In this document: piece by piece, positions 27,134 through 37,587 of the stretch
Layout of the letters: each line of letters begins with the position of its first letter
How positions within the stretch are numbered: the stretch's first letter is position 1
Source of the DNA: Methylobacterium aerolatum
Lineage (GTDB): Bacteria; Pseudomonadota; Alphaproteobacteria; Rhizobiales; Beijerinckiaceae
DNA: 64,000 bases
Assembly: GCF_022179085.1 (NCBI RefSeq)
Contig: NZ_BPQE01000004.1
Coordinates: 62,001-126,000 of the forward strand
Direction of reading: 5' to 3'
The notes under the pieces: generated by a model
Told to the model about the DNA's origin: nothing
What the model saw: the letters and a program-made list of their open reading frames with translations, nothing else
Databases searched by the model: none
Program-made: the position numbers and the translations under genes

Positions 27134-30100
27134 ATGCCCAAACGCACCGATATCTCCTCGATCCTGATCGTCGGGGCGGGGCCGATCATCATCGGACAGG
27201 CGTGCGAGTTCGATTACTCCGGGACCCAGGCCTGCAAGGCGCTGCGCGAGGAGGGCTACCGGATCGTCCTCGTGAACTCGAACCCCGCGACGATCATGAC
27301 CGATCCGGACATGGCCGACGCGACCTACGTCGAGCCCATCACCCCGGAGATCGTCGCCAAGATCATCGAGAAGGAGCGCCCCGACGCGATCCTGCCGACC
27401 ATGGGCGGCCAGACGGCACTGAACTGCGCCTTGTCGCTGCAGAAGATGGGCGTGCTCGCCAAGTACGGCGTGCAGATGATCGGCGCCACGGCGGAGGCCA
27501 TCGACAAGGCCGAGGACCGCTCGCTCTTCAAGGACGCGATGACCAAGATCGGCCTCGACACGCCGAAATCCGCGCTGGCCAACGCCTCCGCCGCCAAGAA
27601 GGCCGACCGGGAGAAGTACCTCGCGGAGGTCGCCCGGATCGAGGAGTCGAACACCGATCCGCAGGCGCGCGCTGCCGCGCTCGGTGCCTTCGAGGCGAAG
27701 TGGCAGGCGGGCGAGACCGACCGGCGCAAGCGCTACGGCGAGCACGCCCTCGGGCAGGCGCTGATCGCGCTCGCCGAAGTGGGCCTCCCGGCCATCATCC
27801 GCCCGTCCTTCACCATGGGCGGTACGGGCGGTGGCATCGCCTACAACCGCGAGGAGTTCCTCGACATCGTGGAGCGGGGCATCGACGCGTCGCCGACGAA
27901 CGAGGTGCTGATCGAGGAGAGCGTGCTCGGCTGGAAAGAGTACGAGATGGAGGTCGTCCGCGACCGGAACGACAACTGCATCATCGTCTGCTCCATCGAG
28001 AACATCGACCCGATGGGTGTCCATACGGGCGATTCGATCACCGTCGCCCCCGCCCTGACGCTCACCGACAAGGAATACCAGGTGATGCGGGACGCATCGC
28101 TGGCGGTGCTCCGCGAGATCGGCGTCGAGACCGGCGGCTCGAACGTGCAGTTCGCGATCAACCCCGAGAACGGGCGGATGATCGTCATCGAGATGAACCC
28201 CCGCGTCTCGCGCTCCTCGGCGCTCGCCTCCAAGGCCACGGGCTTCCCCATCGCCAAGGTCGCGGCCAAGCTCGCGGTCGGCTACACCCTCGACGAGATC
28301 GCCAACGACATCACCGGCGGCGCGACCCCGGCCTCCTTCGAGCCGACGATCGACTACGTCGTCACCAAGATCCCGCGCTTCGCCTTCGAGAAGTTCCCCG
28401 GCGCCGAGCCGACGCTCACCACCGCCATGAAGTCGGTGGGCGAGGCCATGGCCATCGGCCGGTGCTTCGCCGAATCGCTGCAGAAGGCGCTCCGCTCCCT
28501 GGAGACCGGGCTCACCGGCCTCGACGAGATCGAGATCGAGGGGCTGGGCAAGGGCGACGACCGCAACGCCATCAAGGCGGCGCTCGGCACCCCCACCCCC
28601 GCCCGCCTGCTGCAGGTCGCCCAGGCGATGCGGCTGGGCGTGAGCCACGAGGAGATCCACGCCTCCTGCAAGATCGATCCGTGGTTCCTGGAGCAGATCC
28701 AGGCCATCGTGGACCTGGAACTGCGGGTGAAGGCCCACGGCCTGCCGACCACGGCGGGCGCCTTCCGCCAGCTCAAGGCGGCGGGCTTCTCCGACGCGCG
28801 CCTCGCGGTGCTGGCCAACCTCGAGGAGGGCGAGGTGCGCGAGAAGCGCCGGGCACTGGCCGTCCGGCCGGTCTTCAAGCGCATCGACACCTGCGCCGCC
28901 GAGTTCAAGTCGCCCACCGCCTACATGTACTCGACCTACGTGGCGCCCTTCGCGGGCACGGTGGTGGACGAGGCCGAGCCCTCTGACCGGAAGAAGGTCG
29001 TCATCCTCGGCGGTGGCCCGAACCGGATCGGCCAGGGCATCGAGTTCGATTACTGCTGCTGCCACGCCTGCTACGCGCTCGGCGATGCCGGGTACGAGAC
29101 CATCATGGTCAACTGCAACCCGGAGACGGTCTCCACCGACTACGATACCTCGGACCGGCTCTACTTCGAGCCGCTCACCGCCGAGGACGTGCTGGAGATC
29201 CTCGAGACCGAGAAGCAGAAGGGCACGCTCCACGGCGTCATCGTGCAGTTCGGCGGGCAGACGCCCCTCAAGCTCGCCCGCGCGCTGGAGGCCGCCGGCA
29301 TCCCGATCCTCGGCACCTCGCCGGACGCGATCGACCTCGCCGAGGACCGCGACCAGTTCAAGCGGCTCCTCGACAAGCTCGGAATGAAGCAGCCGAAGAA
29401 CGGCATCGCCTATTCCGTCGAGCAGAGCCGCCTGGTGGCCGCCGAACTCGGCCTGCCCTTCGTGGTGCGCCCGAGCTACGTGCTCGGCGGCCGGGCCATG
29501 GCGATCATCCGAGACGAGACCCAGTTCGCCGACTACCTCCTCGGCACCCTGCCGAGCCTGATCCCCTCCGACGTCGTCGCCCGCTACCCGAACGACAAGA
29601 CCGGTCAGATCAACACGGTGCTGGGCAAGAACCCGCTGCTATTCGACCGCTACCTGTCGGACGCGGTCGAGGTCGATGTCGATGCGGTCTGCGACGGCGA
29701 GGCGGTGTTCATCGCCGGCATCATGGAGCACATCGAGGAGGCGGGCATCCACTCCGGCGACTCGGCCTGCTCGCTCCCGCCGCGCTCGCTCTCGCCCGAG
29801 ATCATTGCGGAACTGGAGCGGCAGACCACCGCCATGGCCCTCGCCCTCAAGGTCGGCGGCCTGATGAACGTGCAGTACGCCATCAAGGACGGCGTGATCT
29901 ACGTGCTGGAGGTGAACCCCCGCGCCTCGCGGACGGTGCCCTTCGTCGCCAAGGTGATCGGCGAGCCCATCGCCAAGATCGCCGCGCGGATCATGGCCGG
30001 CGAGAAGCTCGGCAGCTTCGGCCTCGTGAAGAAGACCTTGCAGCACATCGCGGTGAAAGAGGCGGTGTTCCCCTTCGCGCGGTTCCCCGGCGTCGACGTG

Positions 30101-30607
30101 CTGCTCGGGCCGGAGATGCGCTCCACCGGCGAGGTGATCGGCCTGGATGCGGGCTTCGGCGTGGCCTTCGCCAAGAGCCAGCTCGGCGCGGGCAACCAAG
30201 TGCCCCGCTCCGGCGCGGTGTTCGTCTCGGTGCGGGACGCCGACAAGGCGCGCATCCTGCCGGCGATCAAGCTGCTCACCGACCTCGGCTTCACCGTGAC
30301 GGCGACGGGCGGGACCCAGCGCTTCCTCGTGGAGAACGGCATCCGCTCCGAGCGCATCAACAAGGTGCTCGAAGGGCGGCCGCACGTGGTCGATGCCATC
30401 AAGAACGGCGGCATCCAGCTCGTGTTCAACACCACCGAGGGGGCCGGCGCCCTGTCCGACTCGCGCTCGCTCCGCCGGGCGGCCCTCTTGCATAAGGTGC
30501 CGTACTACACCACTCTAGCCGGCGCGATGGCGGCCGCCGAAGGGATCAAGGCCTATCTCGAAGGCGATCTCACGGTGCGCGCATTGCAGGAATATTTTGC
30601 GGCTTGA
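27134..30607 (+). CDS. carB: Carbamoyl-phosphate synthase large subunit
   Basis: The 1157-residue enzyme uses two ATP-grasp halves to make carbamoyl phosphate from bicarbonate and CarA-derived ammonia. Repeated family features include [20 protein letters not shown] and [19 protein letters not shown] (one per half), [12 protein letters not shown], and a C-terminal allosteric domain. ATG 27134 is chosen because [14 protein letters not shown] matches the family start; an earlier in-frame start at 27113 adds only seven residues. A hairpin follows the stop. Confidence 0.98.
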   Translation: MPKRTDISSILIVGAGPIIIGQACEFDYSGTQACKALREEGYRIVLVNSNPATIMTDPDMADATYVEPITPEIVAKIIEKERPDAILPTMGGQTALNCALSLQKMGVLAKYGVQMIGATAEAIDKAEDRSLFKDAMTKIGLDTPKSALANASAAKKADREKYLAEVARIEESNTDPQARAAALGAFEAKWQAGETDRRKRYGEHALGQALIALAEVGLPAIIRPSFTMGGTGGGIAYNREEFLDIVERGIDASPTNEVLIEESVLGWKEYEMEVVRDRNDNCIIVCSIENIDPMGVHTGDSITVAPALTLTDKEYQVMRDASLAVLREIGVETGGSNVQFAINPENGRMIVIEMNPRVSRSSALASKATGFPIAKVAAKLAVGYTLDEIANDITGGATPASFEPTIDYVVTKIPRFAFEKFPGAEPTLTTAMKSVGEAMAIGRCFAESLQKALRSLETGLTGLDEIEIEGLGKGDDRNAIKAALGTPTPARLLQVAQAMRLGVSHEEIHASCKIDPWFLEQIQAIVDLELRVKAHGLPTTAGAFRQLKAAGFSDARLAVLANLEEGEVREKRRALAVRPVFKRIDTCAAEFKSPTAYMYSTYVAPFAGTVVDEAEPSDRKKVVILGGGPNRIGQGIEFDYCCCHACYALGDAGYETIMVNCNPETVSTDYDTSDRLYFEPLTAEDVLEILETEKQKGTLHGVIVQFGGQTPLKLARALEAAGIPILGTSPDAIDLAEDRDQFKRLLDKLGMKQPKNGIAYSVEQSRLVAAELGLPFVVRPSYVLGGRAMAIIRDETQFADYLLGTLPSLIPSDVVARYPNDKTGQINTVLGKNPLLFDRYLSDAVEVDVDAVCDGEAVFIAGIMEHIEEAGIHSGDSACSLPPRSLSPEIIAELERQTTAMALALKVGGLMNVQYAIKDGVIYVLEVNPRASRTVPFVAKVIGEPIAKIAARIMAGEKLGSFGLVKKTLQHIAVKEAVFPFARFPGVDVLLGPEMRSTGEVIGLDAGFGVAFAKSQLGAGNQVPRSGAVFVSVRDADKARILPAIKLLTDLGFTVTATGGTQRFLVENGIRSERINKVLEGRPHVVDAIKNGGIQLVFNTTEGAGALSDSRSLRRAALLHKVPYYTTLAGAMAAAEGIKAYLEGDLTVRALQEYFAA

Positions 30608-30636
30608 AGTTGCGGGCCGTCCAACAACTATCCGGG

Positions 30637-30666
30637 CCCGGAGGGAGCGTCCTGCTCCCCACCGGG
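30637..30666 (+). terminator. Hairpin after carB
   Basis: Stem CCCGG-A-GGGAGC pairs with GCTCCC-CA-CCGGG around a GTCCT loop, followed by CTTCTTCATT. It lies between carB and greA and could be an intrinsic terminator or attenuator, although the T tract is weak. Confidence 0.6.
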
Positions 30667-30689
30667 CTTCTTCATTACGGCGTGAGACG

Positions 30690-31172
30690 ATGAGCATCGA
30701 TAAGGTTCCGATCACGACCCACGGCTATGCGGCGCTCGAAGAAGAGCTGAAGCATCGCCAGCAGGTCGAGCGGCAGCGGATCATCCAGGCCATCGCCGAG
30801 GCCCGCGCCCTCGGCGACCTGTCGGAGAACGCCGAGTATCACGCCGCCAAGGAAGCGCAGTCCCACAACGAGGGACGGGTGCTCGAACTCGAGAGCATGA
30901 TCGCCCGCGCCGAGATCATCGACGTGACGAAGCTCTCCGGCGACAAGATCAAGTTCGGCGCCACCGTGAAGCTCGTGGACGAGGACACGGAGGAGGAGAA
31001 GACCTACCAGATCGTCGGGGAGCCCGAGGCCGACGTGCGCTCGGGCCGCGTCTCGATCGGGTCTCCCATCGCCCGCGCGCTGATCGGCAAGGCCGTCGGC
31101 GACACCGTCGAGGTGACGACGCCGGGCGGCGGCAAGTCCTACGAAGTCGTCGACATCCGGTTCGGCGCCTGA
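30690..31172 (+). CDS. greA: Transcription elongation factor GreA
   Basis: This protein of about 160 residues rescues backtracked RNA polymerase by stimulating transcript cleavage. The N-terminal coiled coil contains [18 protein letters not shown], with the acidic tip residues that reach the active site. The C-terminal FKBP-like domain contains [18 protein letters not shown] 30690 is preceded by a short leader, just after the carB hairpin. Confidence 0.96.
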   Translation: MSIDKVPITTHGYAALEEELKHRQQVERQRIIQAIAEARALGDLSENAEYHAAKEAQSHNEGRVLELESMIARAEIIDVTKLSGDKIKFGATVKLVDEDTEEEKTYQIVGEPEADVRSGRVSIGSPIARALIGKAVGDTVEVTTPGGGKSYEVVDIRFGA

Positions 31173-31176
31173 GCCG

Positions 31177-31674
31177 ATGCGGCGGATCACGGGTTTCCTC
31201 GCCTCCCTCGCCCTGCTGAGCGGGGCTTCCGGGGCGGCGGGGGCGCAGGACTTCCCCCCGACGCCGGTCTTCTCCGACGTGCGCGTGGATGTGCGCCCCC
31301 TGATGGCGGGAGCCGGCGGCCCCCAGGCCCAGTCCCTCGCGGCCGATCTCACGGAGGCGTTGCGCAGGAACTTCGCCGGGCGGATCGGCGGCGGCGGCCC
31401 GCGGCTCGTCGTGGTCCTCACCGGGCTGTCGTTGCGGGATTACGTCGCCAACGGCAGCCGGGCCGCCCTGGGCGGGACGCAGAGCGACTACCTGGAGGGC
31501 GACGCCCTTCTCGTCGGACGCCGGGGCGAGATCATCGGCCGCCACCACCAGTTGACCGCCACCCCATCGAGCTACGGCGGGGCTTGGTACGATCCGGCGA
31601 GCGAGCGCCGCCGTCTCGCGGTCGTCGCGGACATCTACGCCCAGTGGCTCGCCCGCGATCTGCCGCGGGACTGA
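31177..31674 (+). CDS. Secreted protein of unknown function
   Basis: This 165-residue protein has a Sec signal peptide (MRRITGFLASLALLSGASGAAGA, cleavage near residue 23) and a mature part rich in beta-type segments (LVVVLTGLSLRDYV, DALLVGRRGEIIGRH). It begins 4 bases after the greA stop, so it is likely cotranscribed. No known domain is recognised with confidence. Confidence 0.7.
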   Translation: MRRITGFLASLALLSGASGAAGAQDFPPTPVFSDVRVDVRPLMAGAGGPQAQSLAADLTEALRRNFAGRIGGGGPRLVVVLTGLSLRDYVANGSRAALGGTQSDYLEGDALLVGRRGEIIGRHHQLTATPSSYGGAWYDPASERRRLAVVADIYAQWLARDLPRD

Positions 31675-31713
31675 CGGGTCTTTCGGTGGCCTCCGTCCGC
31701 GCGCGCTCACTCA

Positions 31714-31746
31714 TCGTCTTGGCGAGCGCGGCGAGGCAATCCAGGG
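31714..31746. repeat. Palindromic repeat family A, left arm only
   Basis: TCGTCTTGGCGAGCGCGGCG plus AGGCAATCCAGGG matches the left arm of the family. No complementary right arm follows before the family B copy. Confidence 0.6.
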
Positions 31747-31796
31747 CGGCGGGGCGTCCCCGTATCCGGCCGAGAAGCCGGATTTCCCAGACTCGG

Positions 31797-31905
31797 CCTC
31801 ATCCTGAGGTGCCCGGCGTGCCGGGCCTCGAAGGAGGGCTCCAGGGATCGCAGCGTCCCCTGGGGGCCTCCTTCGAGGCGCCTGTCGCCGCACCTCAAGA
31901 TGAGG
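31797..31905. repeat. Palindromic repeat family B, copy 2
   Basis: Arms CCTCATCCTGAGGTGC / GCACCTCAAGATGAGG with inner CCTCGAAGGAGGGCTCC. Together with the family A half-copy it explains the gene-free stretch 31675-31990, where no other feature was seen. Confidence 0.82.
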
Positions 31906-31990
31906 GGGCGGATTGGAACGAGGGGCCTTTCGGTCAGGCTCTCAGGATGGGGGCGAGTGAGGGGATCGGCGGAAGCGATCCGGCTCCTCG

Positions 31991-32965
31991 ATGCAAGCCA
32001 TGAGGCCGCTCGCCGGTCTGCCGGCCTGGATCATCACCGACGGCAAGGCCGGCGACGAGAATCAGTGCCTGGGCCTCGCGGAGGCGCTAGGCGTGGCGGC
32101 CGAGTTGCGCCGCATTCCCAAGGCGGGCCTGTTCGCAACGCTGGCGCCCTGGGGCCCCGCCGATCCGCGCCTGCGGTGGACGGGGGGCGCCCTGCACGGC
32201 CCCCTGCCCGCCCTCGCCATCGCCTCGGGGCGACGGGCCGTGCCCGCCCTGCGGGCCTGCCGGCGGCTCGGCGTGCCCTTCACCGCCTACCTGAAGGATC
32301 CCCGGACGGGGGCGGGCACGGCCGACTTCATCTGGGTGCCGGACACCGACCGGCTGCGCGGCCCGACCGTCGTCACCACCCTCACCTCCCCCCATCGCGT
32401 CTCGGCCGAACGCCTCGCCGCCGCCCGCGCGGCCCCCGATCCGCGCCTCGCCGGCCTCGGCTCGCCCCGCGTGGCGGTGCTGCTCGGCGGCGACAGCCGG
32501 CACCTGCGCTTCACGGAGGCCGAGGCCGCAAGGCTGATCGCCGCGCTGCGCCGCCTCGCGGCGGCGGGGGGAAGGCTGATGATCACGGCCTCCCGCCGGA
32601 CGCCGGAGGGGCTACGCGACGCGGCCCGGGCGCTCGTGGCGGAGACGGAAGGCTTCTTCTGGGACGGCACCGGCGAGAATCCCTATCTCGCCCTGCTGGC
32701 GCTGGCCGATTCCGTGGTCGTGACCTCCGATTCGGTCAATATGGTGAGCGAGGCGGTGGCGACCGGGGCGCCGGTCCTTCTGTTCGACGTGCCGGGCACG
32801 CCGCCACGCCACGCCCGGTTCTATGCCGCCCTCGCGCAGGCGGGCGCGCTGGCCGCCTTCGACGGTTGCTTCATCGATCTGCGCTATCCCCCCCTGGATG
32901 CGACGCCGGTCATCGCGCGCGCCCTCGAGGACGCCTATATGATGCGGTATCCGGCGGCGGCGTGA
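31991..32965 (+). CDS. ELM1-family protein (DUF1022)
   Basis: The 324-residue protein matches the family named after plant mitochondrial fission factor ELM1, with segments [41 protein letters not shown] and [12 protein letters not shown]. The fold resembles GT-B glycosyltransferases, and bacterial members are thought to act on cell-envelope sugars, but activity is unproven. Start codon choice is ATG 31991 or ATG 32000. trxB follows after a short gap. Confidence 0.9.
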   Translation: MQAMRPLAGLPAWIITDGKAGDENQCLGLAEALGVAAELRRIPKAGLFATLAPWGPADPRLRWTGGALHGPLPALAIASGRRAVPALRACRRLGVPFTAYLKDPRTGAGTADFIWVPDTDRLRGPTVVTTLTSPHRVSAERLAAARAAPDPRLAGLGSPRVAVLLGGDSRHLRFTEAEAARLIAALRRLAAAGGRLMITASRRTPEGLRDAARALVAETEGFFWDGTGENPYLALLALADSVVVTSDSVNMVSEAVATGAPVLLFDVPGTPPRHARFYAALAQAGALAAFDGCFIDLRYPPLDATPVIARALEDAYMMRYPAAA

Positions 32966-33009
32966 TGCCTCGCGCGTCCCGCCGCCCGACGACGAAGAGT
33001 TCGAGACCG

Positions 33010-33987
33010 ATGGCCCACACACACTCCAAGCTGATCATCGTCGGCTCCGGCCCGGCCGGCTACACCGCCGCGATCTACGCCGCCCGCGCCATGGTCCAGC
33101 CCCTGCTGATCTCCGGCTTCCAGCCCGGCGGCCAGCTCATGATCACCACGGACGTGGAGAATTATCCGGGCTTCGCGGAGGCTATCCAGGGGCCGTGGCT
33201 GATGGAGCAGATGCGCGCCCAGGCGGAGCATGTGGGCACCACGATCCTCTCCGAGTACATCACCAAGGTCGACCTGAAGACCCGGCCCTTCCGCCTGGAG
33301 GCCGATTCGGGCGAGACCTATTCCTGCGATGCGCTCATCATCGCGACCGGCGCCCAGGCCAAGTGGCTGGGCCTGCCCTCCGAGGCCAAGTTCCAGGCCG
33401 GCGGCGTCTCGGCCTGCGCGACCTGCGACGGGTTCTTCTACCGGGGGCGGGAGGTCGTCGTGGTCGGCGGCGGCAACACCGCCGTGGAGGAGGCGCTCTA
33501 CCTCGCCAACATCGCCAAGAAGGTGACGGTGGTCCACCGCCGCGACCAGTTCCGCGCGGAGCGGATCCTGCAGGAGCGGCTGTTCAAGCACCCCAACGTC
33601 GAGGTGCTGTGGCACAAGGAGATCGACGAGATCTGCGGCGTCGAGAAGCCCGCTCCCTCGGTGACCCATGTGCGCCTGAAGGACACCCGCACGGGCGAGA
33701 CCTCCGAGGTGAGGACCGACGGCGTGTTCGTCGCCATCGGCCACCAGCCGGCCACGGCGATCTTCGAGGGCCAACTGCCGATGCGGCAGGGCGGCTATCT
33801 CACCGTGCGGCCGGGCACGACCGAGACCGAGATCCCCGGCGTCTACGCGGCGGGCGACGTCACCGACGACGTGTACCGCCAAGCGATCACCGCCGCCGGC
33901 ATGGGCTGCATGGCCGCGCTCGAGGCGGAGAAGTTCCTCGCCAACCTGGAGATCGGCGAGAGCCCGGTGCGCGCGGCGGCGGAGTGA
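33010..33987 (+). CDS. trxB: Thioredoxin reductase
   Basis: This 325-residue flavoprotein passes electrons from NADPH to thioredoxin. FAD binds at [20 protein letters not shown]. The redox pair is Cys136-Ala-Thr-Cys139 in [16 protein letters not shown] binds at [18 protein letters not shown], and [11 protein letters not shown] closes the FAD site. Length and order of domains are normal. A LysR gene follows, a common arrangement in related genomes. Confidence 0.97.
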   Translation: MAHTHSKLIIVGSGPAGYTAAIYAARAMVQPLLISGFQPGGQLMITTDVENYPGFAEAIQGPWLMEQMRAQAEHVGTTILSEYITKVDLKTRPFRLEADSGETYSCDALIIATGAQAKWLGLPSEAKFQAGGVSACATCDGFFYRGREVVVVGGGNTAVEEALYLANIAKKVTVVHRRDQFRAERILQERLFKHPNVEVLWHKEIDEICGVEKPAPSVTHVRLKDTRTGETSEVRTDGVFVAIGHQPATAIFEGQLPMRQGGYLTVRPGTTETEIPGVYAAGDVTDDVYRQAITAAGMGCMAALEAEKFLANLEIGESPVRAAAE

Positions 33988-34215
33988 GACGGCGCCGGGA
34001 CACGGCGTTTCCGAAGGCTTTCGTCCCGGCGTCCCACGCGTTGTCCCGCCCTCGGGCACGGCGTCCCACGCATAGGTCTATTCTCCGCGCAGGTTTGCGT
34101 ATATCGCATGGCACCGTGGCGTGCATGTCGGCCCTGCGGAGAGGATGGCGGGGCGCCGGGTGATCGCGCCCCCTCCGCAGGATCGGGCCGCAGGGCCCGG
34201 CGGGGCGGCACCGCT

Positions 34216-34220
34216 GGGAG
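34216..34220 (+). promoter_or_regulatory. Ribosome-binding site deciding the LysR start
   Basis: GGGAG eight bases before TTG 34229, supporting the shorter protein over the upstream ATG at 34121. Confidence 0.6.
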
Positions 34221-34228
34221 TTCTCGCG

Positions 34229-35119
34229 TTGGACTGGGATAAGATCCGGATCTTCCTCAACGTCGCCGAGGCGGGCAGCTTCACCAAGGCGGGCGACGAC
34301 ATCGGGCTCAGCCAATCGGCCGTGAGCCGCCAGATCAGCGCCCTCGAACGGGAGCTGAAGGCGCCCCTGTTCCACCGGCACGCCCGCGGGCTGATCCTGA
34401 CCGAGCAGGGGGACCTGCTGTTCCGCGCCGCCAAGGACATGAAGCTGCGCCTGGAAAACACCCGGATGCGCCTCGTGGAGACGGCCGAGCGCCCCACGGG
34501 CGACCTCAAGGTCACCACGACGGTGGGTCTGGGCGTGTCCTGGCTGGCCCAGCGGGTTGGTGAATTCCTCGATCTCTATCCCGACGTGCGGATCGAGATG
34601 ATCCTCACCAACGAGGAACTCGACCTCGCCATGCGCGAGGCGGACGTGGCGATCCGGATGCGGCGCCCGGCCCAGCCGGACCTGATCCAGCGCCGCCTGT
34701 TCACGGTGCACTACCACGCCTTCGCCAGCCAGGATTACGTGAAGCGATTCGGCGAGCCCAAGACCGTCGAGGATCTGGACGAGCACCGTATCGTCTCCTT
34801 CGGCGGCAACGAGCCCTCCTACCTGCTGGCCGCGCACTGGCTCGCGGATGCGGGCCGGGACGGGCGCGAGCGGCGGCAGGTGCACCTCACCGTCAACAAC
34901 ATCGGCGCCCTCCAGCGCGCGATGGAGGCCGGGGCCGGCATCGGCATCCTGCCCGACTACGCCGTGGACGGCGACGACACCCTCGTCCAGGTCCTGCGCG
35001 AGACCGACATGCCGACGCTGGAGAGCTACCTCGTCTATGCCGAGGAGATGCGCTCCGTCGCCCGCGTTCAGGCGTTCCGCGACTTCCTCGTGCAGAAGGC
35101 CCAGCGCTGGACGTACTGA
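34229..35119 (+). CDS. LysR-family transcriptional regulator
   Basis: The protein of about 296 residues has an N-terminal winged HTH (SFTKAGDDIGLSQSAVSRQISALE) and a periplasmic-binding-protein-like effector domain. The in-frame frame could start at ATG 34121, but the first 36 codons look unconserved. TTG 34229 has GGGAG at 34216-34220 and begins right at LDWDKIRIFLNVAE, so it is preferred. It lies downstream of trxB on the same strand; its target and effector are unknown. Confidence 0.9.
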   Translation: MDWDKIRIFLNVAEAGSFTKAGDDIGLSQSAVSRQISALERELKAPLFHRHARGLILTEQGDLLFRAAKDMKLRLENTRMRLVETAERPTGDLKVTTTVGLGVSWLAQRVGEFLDLYPDVRIEMILTNEELDLAMREADVAIRMRRPAQPDLIQRRLFTVHYHAFASQDYVKRFGEPKTVEDLDEHRIVSFGGNEPSYLLAAHWLADAGRDGRERRQVHLTVNNIGALQRAMEAGAGIGILPDYAVDGDDTLVQVLRETDMPTLESYLVYAEEMRSVARVQAFRDFLVQKAQRWTY

Positions 35120-35156
35120 CCCGCCGGACAAGTCTCCGCCCCGCTCGCGGGTTTCC

Positions 35157-35190
35157 GCCGTCATTGCCTCGCGTGGCTCGCGATGACGGC
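35157..35190. terminator. Short hairpin after the LysR gene
   Basis: GCCGTCAT pairs with ATGACGGC, with partial inner pairing of CTCGCG around TGG. It resembles a truncated family A element and could terminate the LysR transcript. Confidence 0.45.
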
Positions 35191-35275
35191 TGAGCCTCGG
35201 GGCGAGGCATCCCCGCCCCTTGATACGCGACGCCCCGGCCTACATCGCCCCTCGACGGGACATCGGAGGCGGGGC

Positions 35276-36292
35276 ATGGGCACGATGGCGAAGGCCATGG
35301 TCGTCGGGGCGGGCGGCGGGTTCGCGGCGGTCTCGGCGCAGGAGCGGCCGGTGCCGGAGCCTGGCCCCGGCGAAATCACGGTGCGGCTGCGGGCGAGCTC
35401 CCTCAACTATCACGACTACGCCGTGGTCAGCGGCATGTGGGGGCCGCCCGAGCCGCGTATCCCCATGTCCGACGGGGCGGGCGAGGTCACGGCCGTGGGG
35501 CCCGGCGTCACCGAGTTCGCCGTCGGCGACGCGGTGGTGAGCACCTTCTTCCCGACCTGGCTCGACGGGCGGGCCGAGGTGGTGGGCTTCGCCACCGTGC
35601 CGGGCGACGGCATCGACGGCTATGCGCGGGAGGCCGTCACCGCCCCCGCGACCTCCTTCACCCGCGCCCCCGCCGGCTGGGACCACGCCGAGGCGGCGAC
35701 GCTGACCACCGCCGGGCTGACCGCGTGGCGGGCGCTCCACGAGGACGGAAAGGTGAAGGCCGGCGAGACGGTGCTGGTCCAGGGCTCCGGCGGAGTCTCG
35801 GTCTTCGCCCTGCAATTCGCCAAGATGGCCGGGGCGAGGGTGATCGCCACCTCGTCCTCGCAGGCGAAGCTCGCTCGGCTCCAAGCCCTCGGGGCCGACC
35901 ATCTCATCGACTACACGCAGGACCCCGCCTGGGGCGAGACAGCCCGCAGGCTCACCGGGGGACGCGGCGTCGATCACGTGATCGAGGTCGGCGGCCCCGG
36001 CACCCTGGAGCAATCCATGGAGGCCGCCCGCGTCGGCGGGCACATCTCGGTGATCGGCATCCTCACCGGCGTCGCCGGGCCGCTTCAGGTCGTGCCGGCT
36101 CTCGTCAAGCAGTTGCGGCTGCAGGGCGTCCTCGTCGGCAACCGCCGCCAGCAGATGGACATGATCCGCGCCATCGACGCCACCGGTATGAAGCCGGTGA
36201 TCGACAGCCGCTATCCCCTCGACGCCCTGGTGGACGCCTTCCGGCATCAGGAGAGCAACCGCCACTTCGGAAAGATCTGCCTGGAGATGTGA
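35276..36292 (+). CDS. Zinc-independent alcohol dehydrogenase / quinone reductase family oxidoreductase
   Basis: This 338-residue MDR-superfamily protein has the GroES-like N-terminus (ASSLNYHDYAVVSG, PMSDGAGEVTAVG) and a Rossmann NADPH domain with VLVQGSGGVSVFALQFAK. The Cys/His zinc ligands of classical alcohol dehydrogenases are not seen, which points to quinone/enone reduction. ATG 35276 has GGAGG at about 35265-35269, supporting this start over ORF extension to 35183. It is convergent with msrP. Confidence 0.9.
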   Translation: MGTMAKAMVVGAGGGFAAVSAQERPVPEPGPGEITVRLRASSLNYHDYAVVSGMWGPPEPRIPMSDGAGEVTAVGPGVTEFAVGDAVVSTFFPTWLDGRAEVVGFATVPGDGIDGYAREAVTAPATSFTRAPAGWDHAEAATLTTAGLTAWRALHEDGKVKAGETVLVQGSGGVSVFALQFAKMAGARVIATSSSQAKLARLQALGADHLIDYTQDPAWGETARRLTGGRGVDHVIEVGGPGTLEQSMEAARVGGHISVIGILTGVAGPLQVVPALVKQLRLQGVLVGNRRQQMDMIRAIDATGMKPVIDSRYPLDALVDAFRHQESNRHFGKICLEM

Positions 36293-36382
36293 AACGGCCC
36301 CATCCCCGCGCGCGACGCGATTCGGGCAGCCGCCACGGTCCGGGGGCCGACCGGGAAGGTCGAGCGGATTCAGGTCCGCTCC

Positions 36383-36472
36383 GCGTCCTTGCGAGCGCAG
36401 CGACGCAACCCAGAGCAACGGGCCGGCTCCGGCCGTGGCGCGCATCCCTGGATCGATTCGCTCGCCGAGACG
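36383..36472. repeat. Palindromic repeat family A, copy 4 (degraded)
   Basis: CGCGTCCTTGCGAGCGCAGCG on the left and CCCTGGATCGATTCGCTCGC on the right are diverged family A arms, between convergent adh and msrP. Confidence 0.65.
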
Positions 36473-36507
36473 AAGGAGGCCCGTGACCGCCCTGGGGCGG
36501 CCGGGCC

Positions 36508-37461
36508 TCACACGAACAGCCGCTCGCCCTCCAGCCCCTTGTAGAGCCCCGCGACCTGCTCGCCGTAGCCGTTGTAGATCAGCGTGGGCACACGCTGGTC
36601 GGTGCCGAGCACGCGTTCCGTCGCTTGGCTCCAGCGGGGATGCGGGACGGCCGGGTTCACGTTGGCCCAGAAGCCGTATTCCGAGGCTTGCAGCCCCTCC
36701 CAGAAGGTCTTCGGCCGGTCGGCGGTGAAGGAGACCTTCACGATCGACTTGGCCGACTTGAACCCATACTTCCACGGCACGGCGATGCGGATCGGCGCGC
36801 CGAACTGGTTGGGAAGCGGCTTTCCGTAGATCCCCGTGACCACGAAGGGCAGGTCGTTGCCCGCCTCGGCCATGGTCAGCCCTTCGACGTAGGGCCACGG
36901 GTAGTAGAAGACCTTCTGGCCCGGCGCCATGGCCTTGTCCATGAAGGTCTCGAAGCGGACGTATTTCGCCCCCGAGGTTGGCTTGGCCAGCGCCACCAGC
37001 TTCGAGAGGGGGAAGCCCGTCCACGGCACCGCCATCGACCACGCCTCGACGCAGCGGTGCCGGTAGAGCCGCTCCTCCAGGCCGGCCTTCCGCACGAGGT
37101 CGTCGACGCCGATCTCGAAGGGCTTCTCCACGAGGCCGTCGATCTTGAGCGTCCAGGGCGAGGTCTTCAGGGCGTTCGCCGCCGGGAGGACCGTCTTGGA
37201 CATGCCGAATTCGTAGAAGTTGTTGTAGTCGCCGCTGAACCGCTCGGGCGTCACGGCCCTATCGAGGGCGTAGCCGTCGTTGCGGGGCGCCGGGTAGAGG
37301 GAGGCCGTGTCGGTGGCCGCCAGGACCCTGCCGCCGCCGAGGAGCGAGCCCGCCGCGAGCCCGGCCGCGCCGCCGATGAGGGCGCGCCGGTCGAGGAACA
37401 CGGATTCGGGCGTCGCCAGATGCTCCGGGATCTCCCATCCGCGTCTGCGCCTGATCCACAT
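36508..37461 (-). CDS. msrP: Protein-methionine-sulfoxide reductase catalytic subunit MsrP
   Basis: The 317-residue periplasmic molybdoenzyme repairs oxidised methionines. A Tat signal lies at [21 protein letters not shown] (Arg25-Arg26). Cys137 in [11 protein letters not shown] is the molybdenum-cofactor ligand, and [10 protein letters not shown] is also typical. The heme partner MsrQ, usually adjacent, is not within the window next to it, so electrons may come from an unlinked MsrQ. It is convergent with the oxidoreductase gene. Confidence 0.95.
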   Translation of the reverse strand: MWIRRRRGWEIPEHLATPESVFLDRRALIGGAAGLAAGSLLGGGRVLAATDTASLYPAPRNDGYALDRAVTPERFSGDYNNFYEFGMSKTVLPAANALKTSPWTLKIDGLVEKPFEIGVDDLVRKAGLEERLYRHRCVEAWSMAVPWTGFPLSKLVALAKPTSGAKYVRFETFMDKAMAPGQKVFYYPWPYVEGLTMAEAGNDLPFVVTGIYGKPLPNQFGAPIRIAVPWKYGFKSAKSIVKVSFTADRPKTFWEGLQASEYGFWANVNPAVPHPRWSQATERVLGTDQRVPTLIYNGYGEQVAGLYKGLEGERLFV

Positions 37462-37587
37462 GGTCGCCTCCCTGCCCTGTCTGCGGTGCTGCGCCGAACA
37501 TCGGGTCGCGGCGGGGGCCGGGCAAGCCGGTCCCGCTCACCATTCGGCGAGACGCGCTGCGAGGTTACGTCGCGCGGCCGTTCTTCC

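Noticed and set aside
26204-29233. Minus-strand open frame of about 1000 codons across carB
   Set aside because: Antisense shadow of carA/carB codon bias; no recognisable motif or ribosome-binding site.
34121-34228. N-terminal extension of the LysR protein
   Set aside because: The extension is Pro/Gly/Ala-rich and unlike family N-termini; a good ribosome-binding site precedes TTG 34229.
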